NCBI RefSeq assembly: GCF_018919145.1
Contig: NZ_JAHLQJ010000004.1
Location: forward strand, 186,001 to 250,000
DNA from: Paenibacillus brevis
Lineage (GTDB): Bacteria > Bacillota > Bacilli > Paenibacillales > Paenibacillaceae
Direction: 5' to 3'
DNA: 64,000 nucleotides
Below the pieces are notes generated by a model. It saw nothing but the letters and a program-made list of their open reading frames with translations. It was not told where the DNA came from and searched no databases. Shown one piece after another: positions 45,690-53,776 of the stretch. The position numbers and the translations under genes were made by a program. How positions within the stretch are numbered: the stretch's first letter is position 1; each line of letters opens with the position of its first letter.

Positions 45690-45930
45690 AGGACCTACCG
45701 GCGTGGTTTAATTCCATCTATCTGATGCCTGGAACGAAGCAATTGTAATAGGAAGACCCTGCGACGCGACGCGCGGAGGATGTGAATCAGGCATTTCGTG
45801 ATCCAAGGGGACTTTTGAACAGTGCCTCTTATAACAGCCTCTTATAAGGTTTTAGTTCAATCAGAGAATCCGTGAACAACACCGATCGAGCCAACACTAG
45901 ATAGAACCGTTTATAAAGGAGCAAGATGCG

Positions 45931-47355
45931 ATGACCAAACCTTCCTTGCCGGAAGACTTCCGTAATCAAATGACCGAAATGCTCGGAGAGGCCGAAGGAG
46001 CTGATTTCCTGTGCAGCTATGGTGCCCCCCGCGCCTTCGGTCTTCGCCTCAACCAACTGAAGCTGAGCTTAGGATCAGCCGCAGAGCAACTCCTCTCCGG
46101 GCAGTTCGGGCTTCGCCCTGTACCCTGGTGTCCCGCCGGGTATTATTATGAAGAGCCTTCCCGTCCGGGCAAGCATCCCTATCATGCAGCCGGATTATAT
46201 TATATTCAGGAGCCCTCGGCCATGTCTGCAGCCGAGCTGCTTATGCCGCGGCCCGGTGAGACCGTCCTGGACCTCGCGGCTGCGCCGGGAGGCAAGACGA
46301 CTCAAATCGCGGCGCACATGCAGGGAGAGGGAGTACTAATCAGCAATGAGCACCATCCGCAGCGCGCCAAGATACTTGCCGAAAATGTGGAACGAATGGG
46401 CATCACGAATACGGTAGTGACTCAGGCTACTCCCCCTGAATTGGCATCCCGGTTCCCTGCAGCCTTTGACCGGATCATGCTGGATGCCCCTTGCTCCGGC
46501 GAGGGCATGTTCCGCAAGGACCCGGAAGCGATGGCAGAATGGTCGCTAAAGTCCGTCGAGCTCTGTGCGGCAAGGCAATGGGAAATTCTGCAGGATGCGC
46601 TTGTAATGCTCAAGCCGGGAGGCAAGCTTGCCTATTCAACCTGCACCTTCAATCGGCAGGAGAATGAGGAAATGATGCAGCGCCTGCTGGCAGCTCATCC
46701 CCGCCTGAAGCTGATTGCCGAGAAGCGGATATGGCCGCATCTCCAGGAGGGCGAAGGACATTATGCGGCGCTGCTGGAGCTTGCCGGCGTTGACGGCGAA
46801 GGCATCGAGGATAATGCCGGAGATGAAATGAAGCGGCCGCAGAAGGGGCGCGAAGCCCGCCGGGGTGCACGCGGCAGCGACGGCAGCAAGGACACCGCGG
46901 CGGCCTGGGAGGCATTCCGGCAGTGGGCCGATGAATCACTGCCGGGGCTTGACAGCGGCAGCCTGCGCGGGGAGCCGGTGCTCTTCGGCGAGGCGCTTTA
47001 CCTGCTGCCGCGCAGCAAGGAATTGGTCCTGACGGCAGAGAAGCTGTCAGGACTGAAGGTCCCCCGAGCCGGACTTGAGCTCGGCGAGCTGCGCAAGGGG
47101 CGCTTCCAGCCCGCGCATGCGCTTGCGATGGCTGCCCGGGCCGAATCAGCGGCACAGCACTGGATGCTGGACGCTGATTCGGCCGAGACGGCAGCCTTCC
47201 TGCACGGCGAGACGCTGGCTGTGCCGCCTGAGCTGCGCGGCTGGTGCCTTGTCACCCTGCACTGCGGCGATGAGAGCTTCCCGCTTGGCTGGGGCAAAGC
47301 CAGCGACGGTCAACTCAAGAATCATTTGCCAAAAGGACTGCGGCGGCTGCAGTGA
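45931..47355 (+). CDS. RsmF-like rRNA (cytosine-5) methyltransferase, copy 1
   Basis: A 474-residue NOL1/NOP2/Sun-family RNA methyltransferase. SAM-binding VLDLAAAPGGKTTQIAAHM, catalytic motifs LDAPCSGEGMFRKDP (Cys) and LAYSTCTFNRQENEEM (Cys) are intact, and a C-terminal PUA-like region ends in FPLGWGKASDGQLKNHLPKGLRR, as in the RsmF group. The region linking them (about 290-330) is charged and markedly rich in GC. A similar enzyme is encoded at 49368-50936; the two share the APGGKTTQIAA, PGKHPYHAAGLYYIQEPSAM and C-terminal motifs. AAAGGAGC is upstream of ATG. Confidence 0.93.
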   Translation: MTKPSLPEDFRNQMTEMLGEAEGADFLCSYGAPRAFGLRLNQLKLSLGSAAEQLLSGQFGLRPVPWCPAGYYYEEPSRPGKHPYHAAGLYYIQEPSAMSAAELLMPRPGETVLDLAAAPGGKTTQIAAHMQGEGVLISNEHHPQRAKILAENVERMGITNTVVTQATPPELASRFPAAFDRIMLDAPCSGEGMFRKDPEAMAEWSLKSVELCAARQWEILQDALVMLKPGGKLAYSTCTFNRQENEEMMQRLLAAHPRLKLIAEKRIWPHLQEGEGHYAALLELAGVDGEGIEDNAGDEMKRPQKGREARRGARGSDGSKDTAAAWEAFRQWADESLPGLDSGSLRGEPVLFGEALYLLPRSKELVLTAEKLSGLKVPRAGLELGELRKGRFQPAHALAMAARAESAAQHWMLDADSAETAAFLHGETLAVPPELRGWCLVTLHCGDESFPLGWGKASDGQLKNHLPKGLRRLQ

Positions 47356-47519
47356 AACTTGTGCTGGCCCGGATGATCAAAGCGCTTGCTTCTGCTGTCC
47401 GCATATTCCCGATTTGCCGGAACCGGGCATCTATCCATACCTGCTACGCCCTCTCGGCATATGATACGGTATCCCGCTGTGAACGGGATCTTGATCCATA
47501 TGATGAGGGAGGAATAACA

Positions 47520-47615
47520 ATGGGTGAAGTATATGGCGGCGGCTTCACGTCGACGGGAGCTATTCTGGTGCTCTTTATCCTGCTCGTTATCATTTCCCGC
47601 GCACTGGTTCTCTAA
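47520..47615 (+). CDS. YjcZ-family small membrane peptide
   Basis: A 31-residue peptide MGEVYGGGFTSTGAILVLFI and onward, with a glycine-rich start and one hydrophobic helix ending in VIISRALVL. This is the pattern of the YjcZ/SscA group of small sporulation-associated peptides. GAGGGAGG lies 7 nt upstream of ATG. It stands between the methyltransferase gene and a strong terminator. The family link rests on the short signature, but the ribosome site and reading frame are convincing. Confidence 0.82.
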   Translation: MGEVYGGGFTSTGAILVLFILLVIISRALVL

Positions 47616-47635
47616 ATAGAATCGCGGCGATCAAC

Positions 47636-47684
47636 AAAAAGGGGCTGTCCCGCAGATCTCAGATCTGACGGGATGCCCCCTTTT
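47636..47684. terminator. Bidirectional terminator between convergent genes
   Basis: AAAAAGGGGCTGTCCCG (47636-47652) pairs with CGGGATGCCCCCTTTT (47669-47684), with AGATCT/AGATCT extending the stem. A and T runs on the two sides serve the plus-strand small peptide gene and the minus-strand HAD phosphatase gene. Confidence 0.85.
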
Positions 47685-47695
47685 GCCATATTCTC

Positions 47696-48505
47696 TTAAT
47701 TCCCCAGGCAATATTTCTCCAATGCCAGCTTAACACCCTCTTCATTGTTAGTCGCGGTAACGGCTTGAGCAGCCGCTTTCACCTCAACCGGAGAGTTATC
47801 CATCGCTATGCCAAGACCGGCATAAGTCAACATCGACAGGTCGTTATAATAGTTACCGATAGCCATAACTTGCTCCGCTTGAAGTCCGCGCTTCTCGGCA
47901 AGCTTCTTTAGCGCCGCCCCCTTGGAGGCTTCCTTATGCATAATATCGATGAAAAAATCGCCGCTGCGCAAAATATTAAACTCCGGTGCCCAGACGCTCC
48001 AATCCGACTGCACTTGATCCAGTTGCTGCATATCGGCGGTAAGCGTCATCTTGACGATCGGTTCGGAGAAATCCTCCCAGGCAGGCAAATCCAGCGGGTC
48101 AATCAGAAAGCGGTGATAGAGATCAAGCGCCTCTTGACTCAGATCCGGTGCATTCGGCACATAGACCGAGAAGGTTGTGTTCACATCATAGTGAATCCCG
48201 TGTTCCCGACAATACTCGATATAGGGATTCAAGCCTTGAGGAGTCATGCCGAACTCGTGTACGATCCTCTCATCCCGGGTACCCACGGTTGCCGCCCCGT
48301 TATGCGTAATCACATAACCATTCAGCCCCATTTTCTGCATATAGGGTATAGAGCTGAAAGGCGCCCGTCCGGTACAAAGGACGAACTCAACGCCTTGTCC
48401 GGCTAAGGCTTGGATGGTCTCCACCGTTCGCGCACTAATCTCGTGATCATCATTCAGCAAGGTTCCGTCCATATCCAATGCAATCAGTTTGTATTTCATC
48501 TCCAT
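47696..48505 (-). CDS. Cof-type HAD-superfamily hydrolase
   Basis: A 269-residue phosphatase of the Cof/YidA group. Motif I LIALDMDGTLLND contains the nucleophile Asp, motif II VLCTGRAPF, the lysine is in KEASKGAALKKLA, and motif III/IV reads VMAIGNYYNDLSML. A C2-type cap lies in the middle. These enzymes act on sugar phosphates, flavin or pyridoxal phosphates; the actual substrate is unknown. AAGGAGAGG precedes ATG. It stands as a single-gene unit. Confidence 0.93.
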   Translation of the reverse strand: MEMKYKLIALDMDGTLLNDDHEISARTVETIQALAGQGVEFVLCTGRAPFSSIPYMQKMGLNGYVITHNGAATVGTRDERIVHEFGMTPQGLNPYIEYCREHGIHYDVNTTFSVYVPNAPDLSQEALDLYHRFLIDPLDLPAWEDFSEPIVKMTLTADMQQLDQVQSDWSVWAPEFNILRSGDFFIDIMHKEASKGAALKKLAEKRGLQAEQVMAIGNYYNDLSMLTYAGLGIAMDNSPVEVKAAAQAVTATNNEEGVKLALEKYCLGN

Positions 48506-48540
48506 TATGATACCTCTCCTTATCTTCCTATCTTTGCCCT

Positions 48541-48610
48541 GTAGGTTTACCTACCTACACTTCGTACCTCCTTCTTCAGGTTCTCGCAACCTTCTCCGTG
48601 CTCTTTGAAC
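48541..48610. repeat. Inverted-repeat element family 2, truncated copy
   Basis: About 70 bp match one half of the 57053-57256 element: the CTCCTTCTTCAGGTTCTCGC core with GCAACCTTCTC and a TTTGAAC end, but with the terminal GAAAAGCTGACTTT part shortened. It overlaps the last codons of the RsuA-like gene (stop at 48576), so the protein end SSKSTEKVART is written by the element. Confidence 0.75.
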
Positions 48611-49364
48611 TCGTATTATAAGAACGAAGAGACTCCAGCTCCGACGCAAGCAGCTCGCGAAAAGCTCCCTTCGGCAAAGCTTCATCCAGTTCGAGCGGTC
48701 CCATGGAAATCCGCTTCAGATAGGTCACCCGGGAACCTACGGCTTCCAGCATTCGTTTAACCTGATGATACTTTCCCTCCGAGATCGTCAGCGCGATACG
48801 GGTGCTCGGACTTCCATCCGCAGCCGTCCTCCTGCTTACTACCTGCATTTCAGCAGGAAGGGTCATATAACCGTCATCCAGCTCCACGCCTGCGGCGAAT
48901 TGCCGTGCTTCCTTTTCACCTATTTCTCCTTCACAATCAGCGAGATAGGTCTTGGGGACATGCTTTCTCGGAGAGAGGAGCTCATGGGCAAGCTGGCCAT
49001 CATTCGTTAGCAGCAGCAGTCCCTCTGTATCCTTATCCAGCCTTCCTACAGGAAAGGGATTGAACACTCTCAGCTCATCCGGCAGCAAGTCCAGAACCGT
49101 GCGCTCACGCGCATCCTCCGTTGCAGAGATAACGCCCGGCGGCTTGTGCAGCATGACATAAATAAATTCACGATAGACGACGGCCTCGCCATCAAATTCA
49201 ATCCGATCCAGGTCGGGATCGCTTTGCAGTCCGCTGTCTTTGATCACAGCTCCATTGACGGTAATTCTGCCCTGCTTGACCCACTTTTTGATCTCTGACC
49301 GGGAGCCATAGCCAAGATGCACCAGCATCTTGTCAATCCGTTGTGTTTTCTTGCCCTCTGCCAT
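48576..49364 (-). CDS. RsuA-family 16S rRNA pseudouridine synthase
   Basis: A 262-residue pseudouridine synthase. The N-terminal S4 RNA-binding domain (about 8-60, RIDKMLVHLGYGSRSEIKKWVKQGRITVN) is followed by the catalytic domain with PVGRLDKDTEGLLLLTND (catalytic Asp) and KYHQVKRMLEAVGSRVTYLKR. The C-terminal 11 residues and the stop codon come from a family 2 repeat copy, so the original end was probably changed by insertion; catalytic parts are unaffected. The start follows GGAGGT and lies 3 bp after the RsmF-like gene ends, implying an rRNA-modification operon. Confidence 0.92.
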   Translation of the reverse strand: MAEGKKTQRIDKMLVHLGYGSRSEIKKWVKQGRITVNGAVIKDSGLQSDPDLDRIEFDGEAVVYREFIYVMLHKPPGVISATEDARERTVLDLLPDELRVFNPFPVGRLDKDTEGLLLLTNDGQLAHELLSPRKHVPKTYLADCEGEIGEKEARQFAAGVELDDGYMTLPAEMQVVSRRTAADGSPSTRIALTISEGKYHQVKRMLEAVGSRVTYLKRISMGPLELDEALPKGAFRELLASELESLRSYNTSSKSTEKVART

Positions 49365-49367
49365 GAA

Positions 49368-50936
49368 TTAAGTCCACCTCCATCCGGCCGGATATTCATT
49401 CTTGATCATACCGTTCTGCCATTTTCCCCAGCCAAGCGGATACCCGTTGACTGTGATCAGCACATATCCCTTGGGCAGAAGACCGGCAGATCTGGCAACT
49501 CTCGCTTCAGGTAGTTCCAGGGTTTCTCCCTTCAAGTAGTGGATAGCTTCTCCTTGCTCTATTGAAAGGTCTGCCCTCCGCTTAGCTTCGTCACTCCGGA
49601 GCCCCAAAGCCAACGGGTGGCCCGGATGAAAGCGTCCGTGACTGACTGTTCCGACATACCATCCCGGTCTGACAACCTTTAAACCCTTCAGCTTGTCCTT
49701 CGGTAACGGAGATATATAGACATGTCCACCGAAAAGGACTTCATGTCCTTGCGGCGTTTCTAATAGGTGATTCGCAGCAAAATCCAGCCAGCCCTTCAAC
49801 AGCTCCTGTTCATGATCGTCCTGGCTGTGTGAATGACGCTGGTGACGCGGCTTTTCTTTTCCCTTCCCCTTGCGAGGCGCCTCCTTCAAGGGCTCTTCCA
49901 CTTGCTTGAAGGAGCTGCCTCGCAAGGGTTCTACCAATTCCGATTGCTTGAGGGACATCTCTTCTACAGTCAGGTGCTGCCCCTGATGCCTGAGCACAGC
50001 AAGAAAGTGTCCTTCCCCGTCGATTCGATGCGGCCATAGTCGTCCGCACCCTGCCGTTTGATTCTTTAGCTCGGGATTGGCAGCTGCCTGAGGATGGGTC
50101 AACCAATCCGGATGTCCGGGCTGAAAGCCGGGCTGCAGCTTCAGCGGGACCACCTCGAAATCGGGGTTCTCAAGTAAAAACTCAAAGATCCGATCCTCAT
50201 TTTCCTCGGGCGAGAAGGTGCAGGTGGAGTAGACAATCATTCCGCCGGGGGCCAATAATTGCGCAGCCACGCGCAAAATGTCTTGCTGCATTAACGTACA
50301 TTTTTGTACGGAATGACGCTCCCACTGGCGAGCCATATCCTCATCCTTACGGAACATCCCTTCCCCAGAGCATGGGGCATCGATAAGTATTTTATTAAAA
50401 TAATGCGGAAAGCTTCGTGCAATTGCCTCTGGTGTCTCATTCAAGACCACTGCGTTTCGAATTCCGTACAGCTCTATATTTTTAGCCAGTGCCTTCGTTC
50501 GGTCCGCGCTAATATCATTCGTTACCAGTACCCCTTCCCCCTGTAGCCTGGCTGCAATCTGAGTCGACTTGCCGCCTGGTGCGGCGCACAAATCCAGCAC
50601 TCGGTCCCCGGGTTGAATATCCAGTACCTCTGCCGGCGCCATCGCACTCGGCTCCTGAATATAATACAGGCCTGCATGATAGTACGGATGCTTGCCCGGT
50701 TTCAATCCTTCATCGACATAAAATCCAGATTCACACCAAGGTATACTGCGAAGTTCAAAAGGAGACAGCTTACGAAAATCATCCACACTGATCTTTAGTG
50801 TGTTTACCCGGATACCGGCAAATCGCGGTTTATCGTACGAAGACAAAAATAGTTGAAATTCTTCTTCTCCCAAAAGGGAGTTCATTTTGTTGACGAATTC
50901 TAGCGGCAATTGCAGCGCCATCGCATCGCATCCCAT
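49368..50936 (-). CDS. RsmF-like rRNA (cytosine-5) methyltransferase, copy 2
   Basis: A 522-residue NOL1/NOP2/Sun enzyme. LDLCAAPGGKSTQIAARL, LIDAPCSGEGMFRKDED (Cys) and IVYSTCTFSPEENE (Cys) are intact; a charged His/Lys-rich linker (about 345-385) and a C-terminal PUA-like part ending YPLGWGKWQNGMIKNEYPAGWRW follow. The start is uncertain: ATG at 50936 has a weak ribosome site and a second ATG at 50921 is equally possible. It is about 48 residues longer than the copy at 45931. It precedes the RsuA-like gene by 3 bp. Confidence 0.93.
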   Translation of the reverse strand: MGCDAMALQLPLEFVNKMNSLLGEEEFQLFLSSYDKPRFAGIRVNTLKISVDDFRKLSPFELRSIPWCESGFYVDEGLKPGKHPYYHAGLYYIQEPSAMAPAEVLDIQPGDRVLDLCAAPGGKSTQIAARLQGEGVLVTNDISADRTKALAKNIELYGIRNAVVLNETPEAIARSFPHYFNKILIDAPCSGEGMFRKDEDMARQWERHSVQKCTLMQQDILRVAAQLLAPGGMIVYSTCTFSPEENEDRIFEFLLENPDFEVVPLKLQPGFQPGHPDWLTHPQAAANPELKNQTAGCGRLWPHRIDGEGHFLAVLRHQGQHLTVEEMSLKQSELVEPLRGSSFKQVEEPLKEAPRKGKGKEKPRHQRHSHSQDDHEQELLKGWLDFAANHLLETPQGHEVLFGGHVYISPLPKDKLKGLKVVRPGWYVGTVSHGRFHPGHPLALGLRSDEAKRRADLSIEQGEAIHYLKGETLELPEARVARSAGLLPKGYVLITVNGYPLGWGKWQNGMIKNEYPAGWRWT

Positions 50937-50989
50937 CCATTTCTAATTGTTCTGGACCTTGTCCCGGCCCTCCGATATTATAACATAAA

Positions 50990-51018
50990 ATGCAGCCCGC
51001 CCTGCGGGCAAGCTGCAT
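50990..51018 (-). terminator. Terminator after DUF309 gene
   Basis: ATGCAGC (50990-50996) pairs with GCTGCAT (51012-51018), with inner GCCC/GGGC, followed on the minus strand by TTTATG. Confidence 0.7.
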
Positions 51019-51024
51019 CCTTAT

Positions 51025-51501
51025 TCATTCCTTCCGCTGTTTGGCCGCTTCCCGAGCTTCATGCTTGGCTCCCCGCTGCGGACCTCGACGCTGGGGGATA
51101 TTGGGGGCCAGTTCTGCGGCTGCAGTCTCTACAGCCTGAATCAGTTCCTGATCAAGCAGCTCGATGTGCAGATCATAGTACTCGAACGGAGCCGTCTCGA
51201 AATCATCGAGCTTTCGGACATATTCGAGGACCGATTGGCGAAGCTTGCCCAGATCAATCCCCAGACACGTTGCCGGATAAGGGCCTAACCTCTCCATAGC
51301 CGAGTGAAGCATTTTTCTCCCGCCGATGATGTTGCCGTTCCGAAAATGATAGAGACCTACCGCAACCTGAAGCAGTCCTTTATATAAAGGATCTTTGTCC
51401 TGCTCCAGCCATAGCTCCTCCAGAACCTCATGGCATTCGAAGTAGTCCTGGTCCCGATTGAAATAGATCAGATACGCCACGTATAGCGGCTCATAGCTCA
51501 T
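51025..51501 (-). CDS. DUF309-family protein
   Basis: A 158-residue helical protein of the DUF309 group. The diagnostic block is DYFECHEVLEELWLEQ followed by YKGLLQVAVGLYHFRNGNIIGGRKML; the H-E-V-L-E-E-L-W pattern may bind metal, though no activity is proven for the family. It overlaps the end of the alarmone synthetase gene by 11 bp, so the two are translationally linked. The C-terminus is basic (EAREAAKQRKE). Confidence 0.9.
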   Translation of the reverse strand: MSYEPLYVAYLIYFNRDQDYFECHEVLEELWLEQDKDPLYKGLLQVAVGLYHFRNGNIIGGRKMLHSAMERLGPYPATCLGIDLGKLRQSVLEYVRKLDDFETAPFEYYDLHIELLDQELIQAVETAAAELAPNIPQRRGPQRGAKHEAREAAKQRKE

Positions 51502-52306
51502 CCCCGGGCTCCTCCACTGTTTTCTTCGATTTGATCAGCGCCTTGACCTCAGCCAGTTGCTCCTTCATTCCTTCCATATCGTGATTCTCCCACAGAATGT
51601 TGAACTTTTCCTGCGCTTCAATGGCTTCTGTGACAAGGTGGAAAAAGTACAGCTGATGGATGCTCATAAGCAGCTTGGATACAATATTGGAATCATCCTC
51701 GAAGCTCTTCTGGGCAATCAATATCTCCTGCCGGATACTGGACATCTCATTGTCGAGTACGAAAGCCGCTTCCGCCGCCTTCTTCAGGCGCTTTCTCATC
51801 TCATCCGGGAGGCTCTCTTTATATTTATAATTCAGAGAATGCTCGATGGTTGCCCAAAAGTTCATGGCCAGTGTACGGATCTGAATCTCGGCCAGAACGT
51901 GTTTTTGACCAAGCGATGTCTGAACGGGGTATTCGATAATCATATGGAAGCTTCGATAACCGCTGTCCTTGTAATTCGTAATATAATCCTTCTCATAGAC
52001 AACCCTGAGGTCCTTCCGCGTCCGAATATACTCCGCTACTCTGCGGATATCCTCCACAAATTGGCACATGATGCGGATGCCCGCAATATCCTCGATTCCC
52101 GTCTCCAATTCACTCATCGGCACCTGGAGCCTCTTCGACTTATCCAGAATGCTGGATATCTTCTTGACTCTGCCGGTGACGAATTCGATCGGCGAATATT
52201 CCTCCAGCTTTTTGAGCTCGGAGCGCATCGTCTTGAACTTTACTTTCAATTCTTCTACTGCTTGTTCATATGGAAGCAAAAAGGTTCCCCAATCTCTACT
52301 GTCCAT
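51491..52306 (-). CDS. relQ: Small alarmone synthetase, RelQ/YjbM-like
   Basis: A 271-residue (p)ppGpp synthetase without hydrolase or regulatory domains. The RelA/SpoT nucleotidyltransferase fold is clear from YSPIEFVTGRVKKISSILDK, GIEDIAGIRIMC, YITNYKDSGYRSFHMIIEYP and EIQIRTLAMNFWATIEHSLNYKY. It transfers pyrophosphate from ATP to GDP or GTP. It is about 60 residues longer than typical YjbM proteins because of a C-terminal helical extension. No upstream sensor gene is linked; it shares a transcript with DUF309. Confidence 0.9.
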   Translation of the reverse strand: MDSRDWGTFLLPYEQAVEELKVKFKTMRSELKKLEEYSPIEFVTGRVKKISSILDKSKRLQVPMSELETGIEDIAGIRIMCQFVEDIRRVAEYIRTRKDLRVVYEKDYITNYKDSGYRSFHMIIEYPVQTSLGQKHVLAEIQIRTLAMNFWATIEHSLNYKYKESLPDEMRKRLKKAAEAAFVLDNEMSSIRQEILIAQKSFEDDSNIVSKLLMSIHQLYFFHLVTEAIEAQEKFNILWENHDMEGMKEQLAEVKALIKSKKTVEEPGDEL

Positions 52307-52336
52307 TTCTGTTGTGCCTCCTGTCTTCTCTCAGCG

Positions 52337-53464
52337 TCAGCGATGATCGGCTCCAATGGCCTCGGAGATATGCCTGTAACCGTCTTTACGAAGCAGTTCC
52401 CCTAACTGACGATACAACTTGCGATTAATTTCCGGCCCTTCATAGATCAATGCCGTATAAATTTCGATCAGGCTCGCGCCTGCCTTAATCTTCTTATAAG
52501 CATCCTCTGCCGTAAAAATCCCGCCCGAACCAATGATCGGCAGCTTCCCGTCCGTCTGCTTATATATTTGGGAGATCATCTCCGTCGATTTCTTCTGGAG
52601 CGGCTTTCCACTAAGTCCGCCTGTCTCACCGGCATGAGCATGACTGAGCCCATCCCTTGCAAGCGTAGTATTGGTAGCAATTACGCCGGACACTCCGCTT
52701 CTGGAAATCGTATCGATCATATATTCCAGTTCCTGCTGGCTGACATCCGGAGCAATCTTGACCAGCACGGCCTTCTGTGTCCCGCATTGTTCAGCCTGAC
52801 TCTTCATTTCATCCATAACCGCTTCAAGCAGAAGAGCCAGCTCGTTTCCATGCTGCAGGTTGCGCAGATCAGGTGTATTTGGAGAGCTAATATTAACGAC
52901 AAAAAAATCAGCATAAGGGTACAGTGCCGCGATGCACTTCTTGTAATCCAAATGCGCTTCTTCATTCGGTGTGGCTTTATTCTTACCGATATTGACTCCG
53001 ATCGGAATAGGCCTGAATTTCAGGGCGGCAAGCCGCTTGGCCATCTCTTCGGCTCCCAGATTATTGAATCCCATCCGATTGATCAGCGCCTCATCCGAAG
53101 GAAGCCTGAACAGTCGGGGCTTAGGGTTCCCGGGCTGTGCAAGCGGCGTGACGGTGCCGACCTCCATGAAGCCAAATCCGATCGACGAGAAGCCCTTCAC
53201 GGCTTCTGCATTTTTATCCAGACCGGCAGCCAGGCCGATCGGAGAAGGAAAGTCCACTCCGAACAAGCGGCTCGACATTCGGGAATCTCCAGAAATGCCG
53301 TACATTTTACGAAGAAGAGGAATCATTCCGGGAATTTGAGCTGATCTATGTAATCCGCCGATCACCAAATGATGGGCTTGCTCCGGATCCAGTTTAAAAA
53401 ATATAGGTTTCCCCAAACGGCGATACAGCACTCGACACACACTCCGATCTAGTTCGAACTTCAC
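52337..53464 (-). CDS. pyrD: Dihydroorotate dehydrogenase (quinone), class 2
   Basis: A 375-residue FMN enzyme that oxidises dihydroorotate to orotate in pyrimidine synthesis, passing electrons to quinone. Class 2 features include an N-terminal membrane-binding helical part (YRRLGKPIFFKLDPEQAHHL), GLAAGLDKNAEAV, LINRMGFNNLGAE, FFVVNISSPNTPDLR (catalytic Ser) and GVIATNTTLARDG. The reading frame opens with GTG at 53464, but no good ribosome site precedes it; an in-frame GTG at 53431 with GGAG upstream, giving a start at LYRRLGKP, is a likely alternative. It is alone, away from other pyr genes. Confidence 0.92.
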   Translation of the reverse strand: MKFELDRSVCRVLYRRLGKPIFFKLDPEQAHHLVIGGLHRSAQIPGMIPLLRKMYGISGDSRMSSRLFGVDFPSPIGLAAGLDKNAEAVKGFSSIGFGFMEVGTVTPLAQPGNPKPRLFRLPSDEALINRMGFNNLGAEEMAKRLAALKFRPIPIGVNIGKNKATPNEEAHLDYKKCIAALYPYADFFVVNISSPNTPDLRNLQHGNELALLLEAVMDEMKSQAEQCGTQKAVLVKIAPDVSQQELEYMIDTISRSGVSGVIATNTTLARDGLSHAHAGETGGLSGKPLQKKSTEMISQIYKQTDGKLPIIGSGGIFTAEDAYKKIKAGASLIEIYTALIYEGPEINRKLYRQLGELLRKDGYRHISEAIGADHR

Positions 53465-53624
53465 TCCATATTCAGTTTAGCGGTTTCCGCTGGAAAAGAA
53501 AAGTTCACACCTGTCAGATTCTTCTTTTCCGTGTATGGAAATTTGTTGTGAAAGCCATTACAATAAGGCTAAGAAAGATCAAGATAACCGTATTATAACC
53601 GTATCCAAAGAGAGGGGAATCGCT

Positions 53625-53759
53625 ATGTCAACCAAACGCAAGGCACCGGCTATCCAGCACAAGAACCAGCAACAAGTCAACAAGAGAGCACTTATTTGGA
53701 CAGGTTCCATCACTGCCGCCCTGATCGTCGTCGTATCGCTGATTATTATCTTCCTTTAA
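53625..53759 (+). CDS. Small single-pass membrane protein
   Basis: A 44-residue peptide with a basic, glutamine-rich cytoplasmic start (MSTKRKAPAIQHKNQQQVNK) and one membrane helix (ALIWTGSITAALIVVVSLIIIFL). AGAGGGG precedes ATG at 53625. It is flanked by the divergent pyrD and converging L,D-transpeptidase genes. No family recognised; such peptides often modulate membrane complexes. Confidence 0.7.
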   Translation: MSTKRKAPAIQHKNQQQVNKRALIWTGSITAALIVVVSLIIIFL

Positions 53760-53776
53760 GGGTTAGCTTTTGAACT

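Larger units (their letters stand above)
45393..45888. repeat. Broken family 1 element split by other repeats
   Basis: GCGTTCGCCTTTACGAGCG with AATTTC (45393-45417) and GAGAATCCGTGAACAACACCG with ATCG (45864-45888) match the two halves of family 1 copy B, but they are about 450 bp apart. A family 2 element (45436-45593) and a small inverted repeat (45604-45689) lie in between, so later insertions have probably divided this copy. Confidence 0.6.

Noticed and set aside
46649..47297. Horizontal transfer of the GC-rich part of the RsmF-like gene
   Set aside because: The GC-rich stretch codes for the linker and C-terminal domain of an intact, family-typical protein, so it is probably compositional drift.
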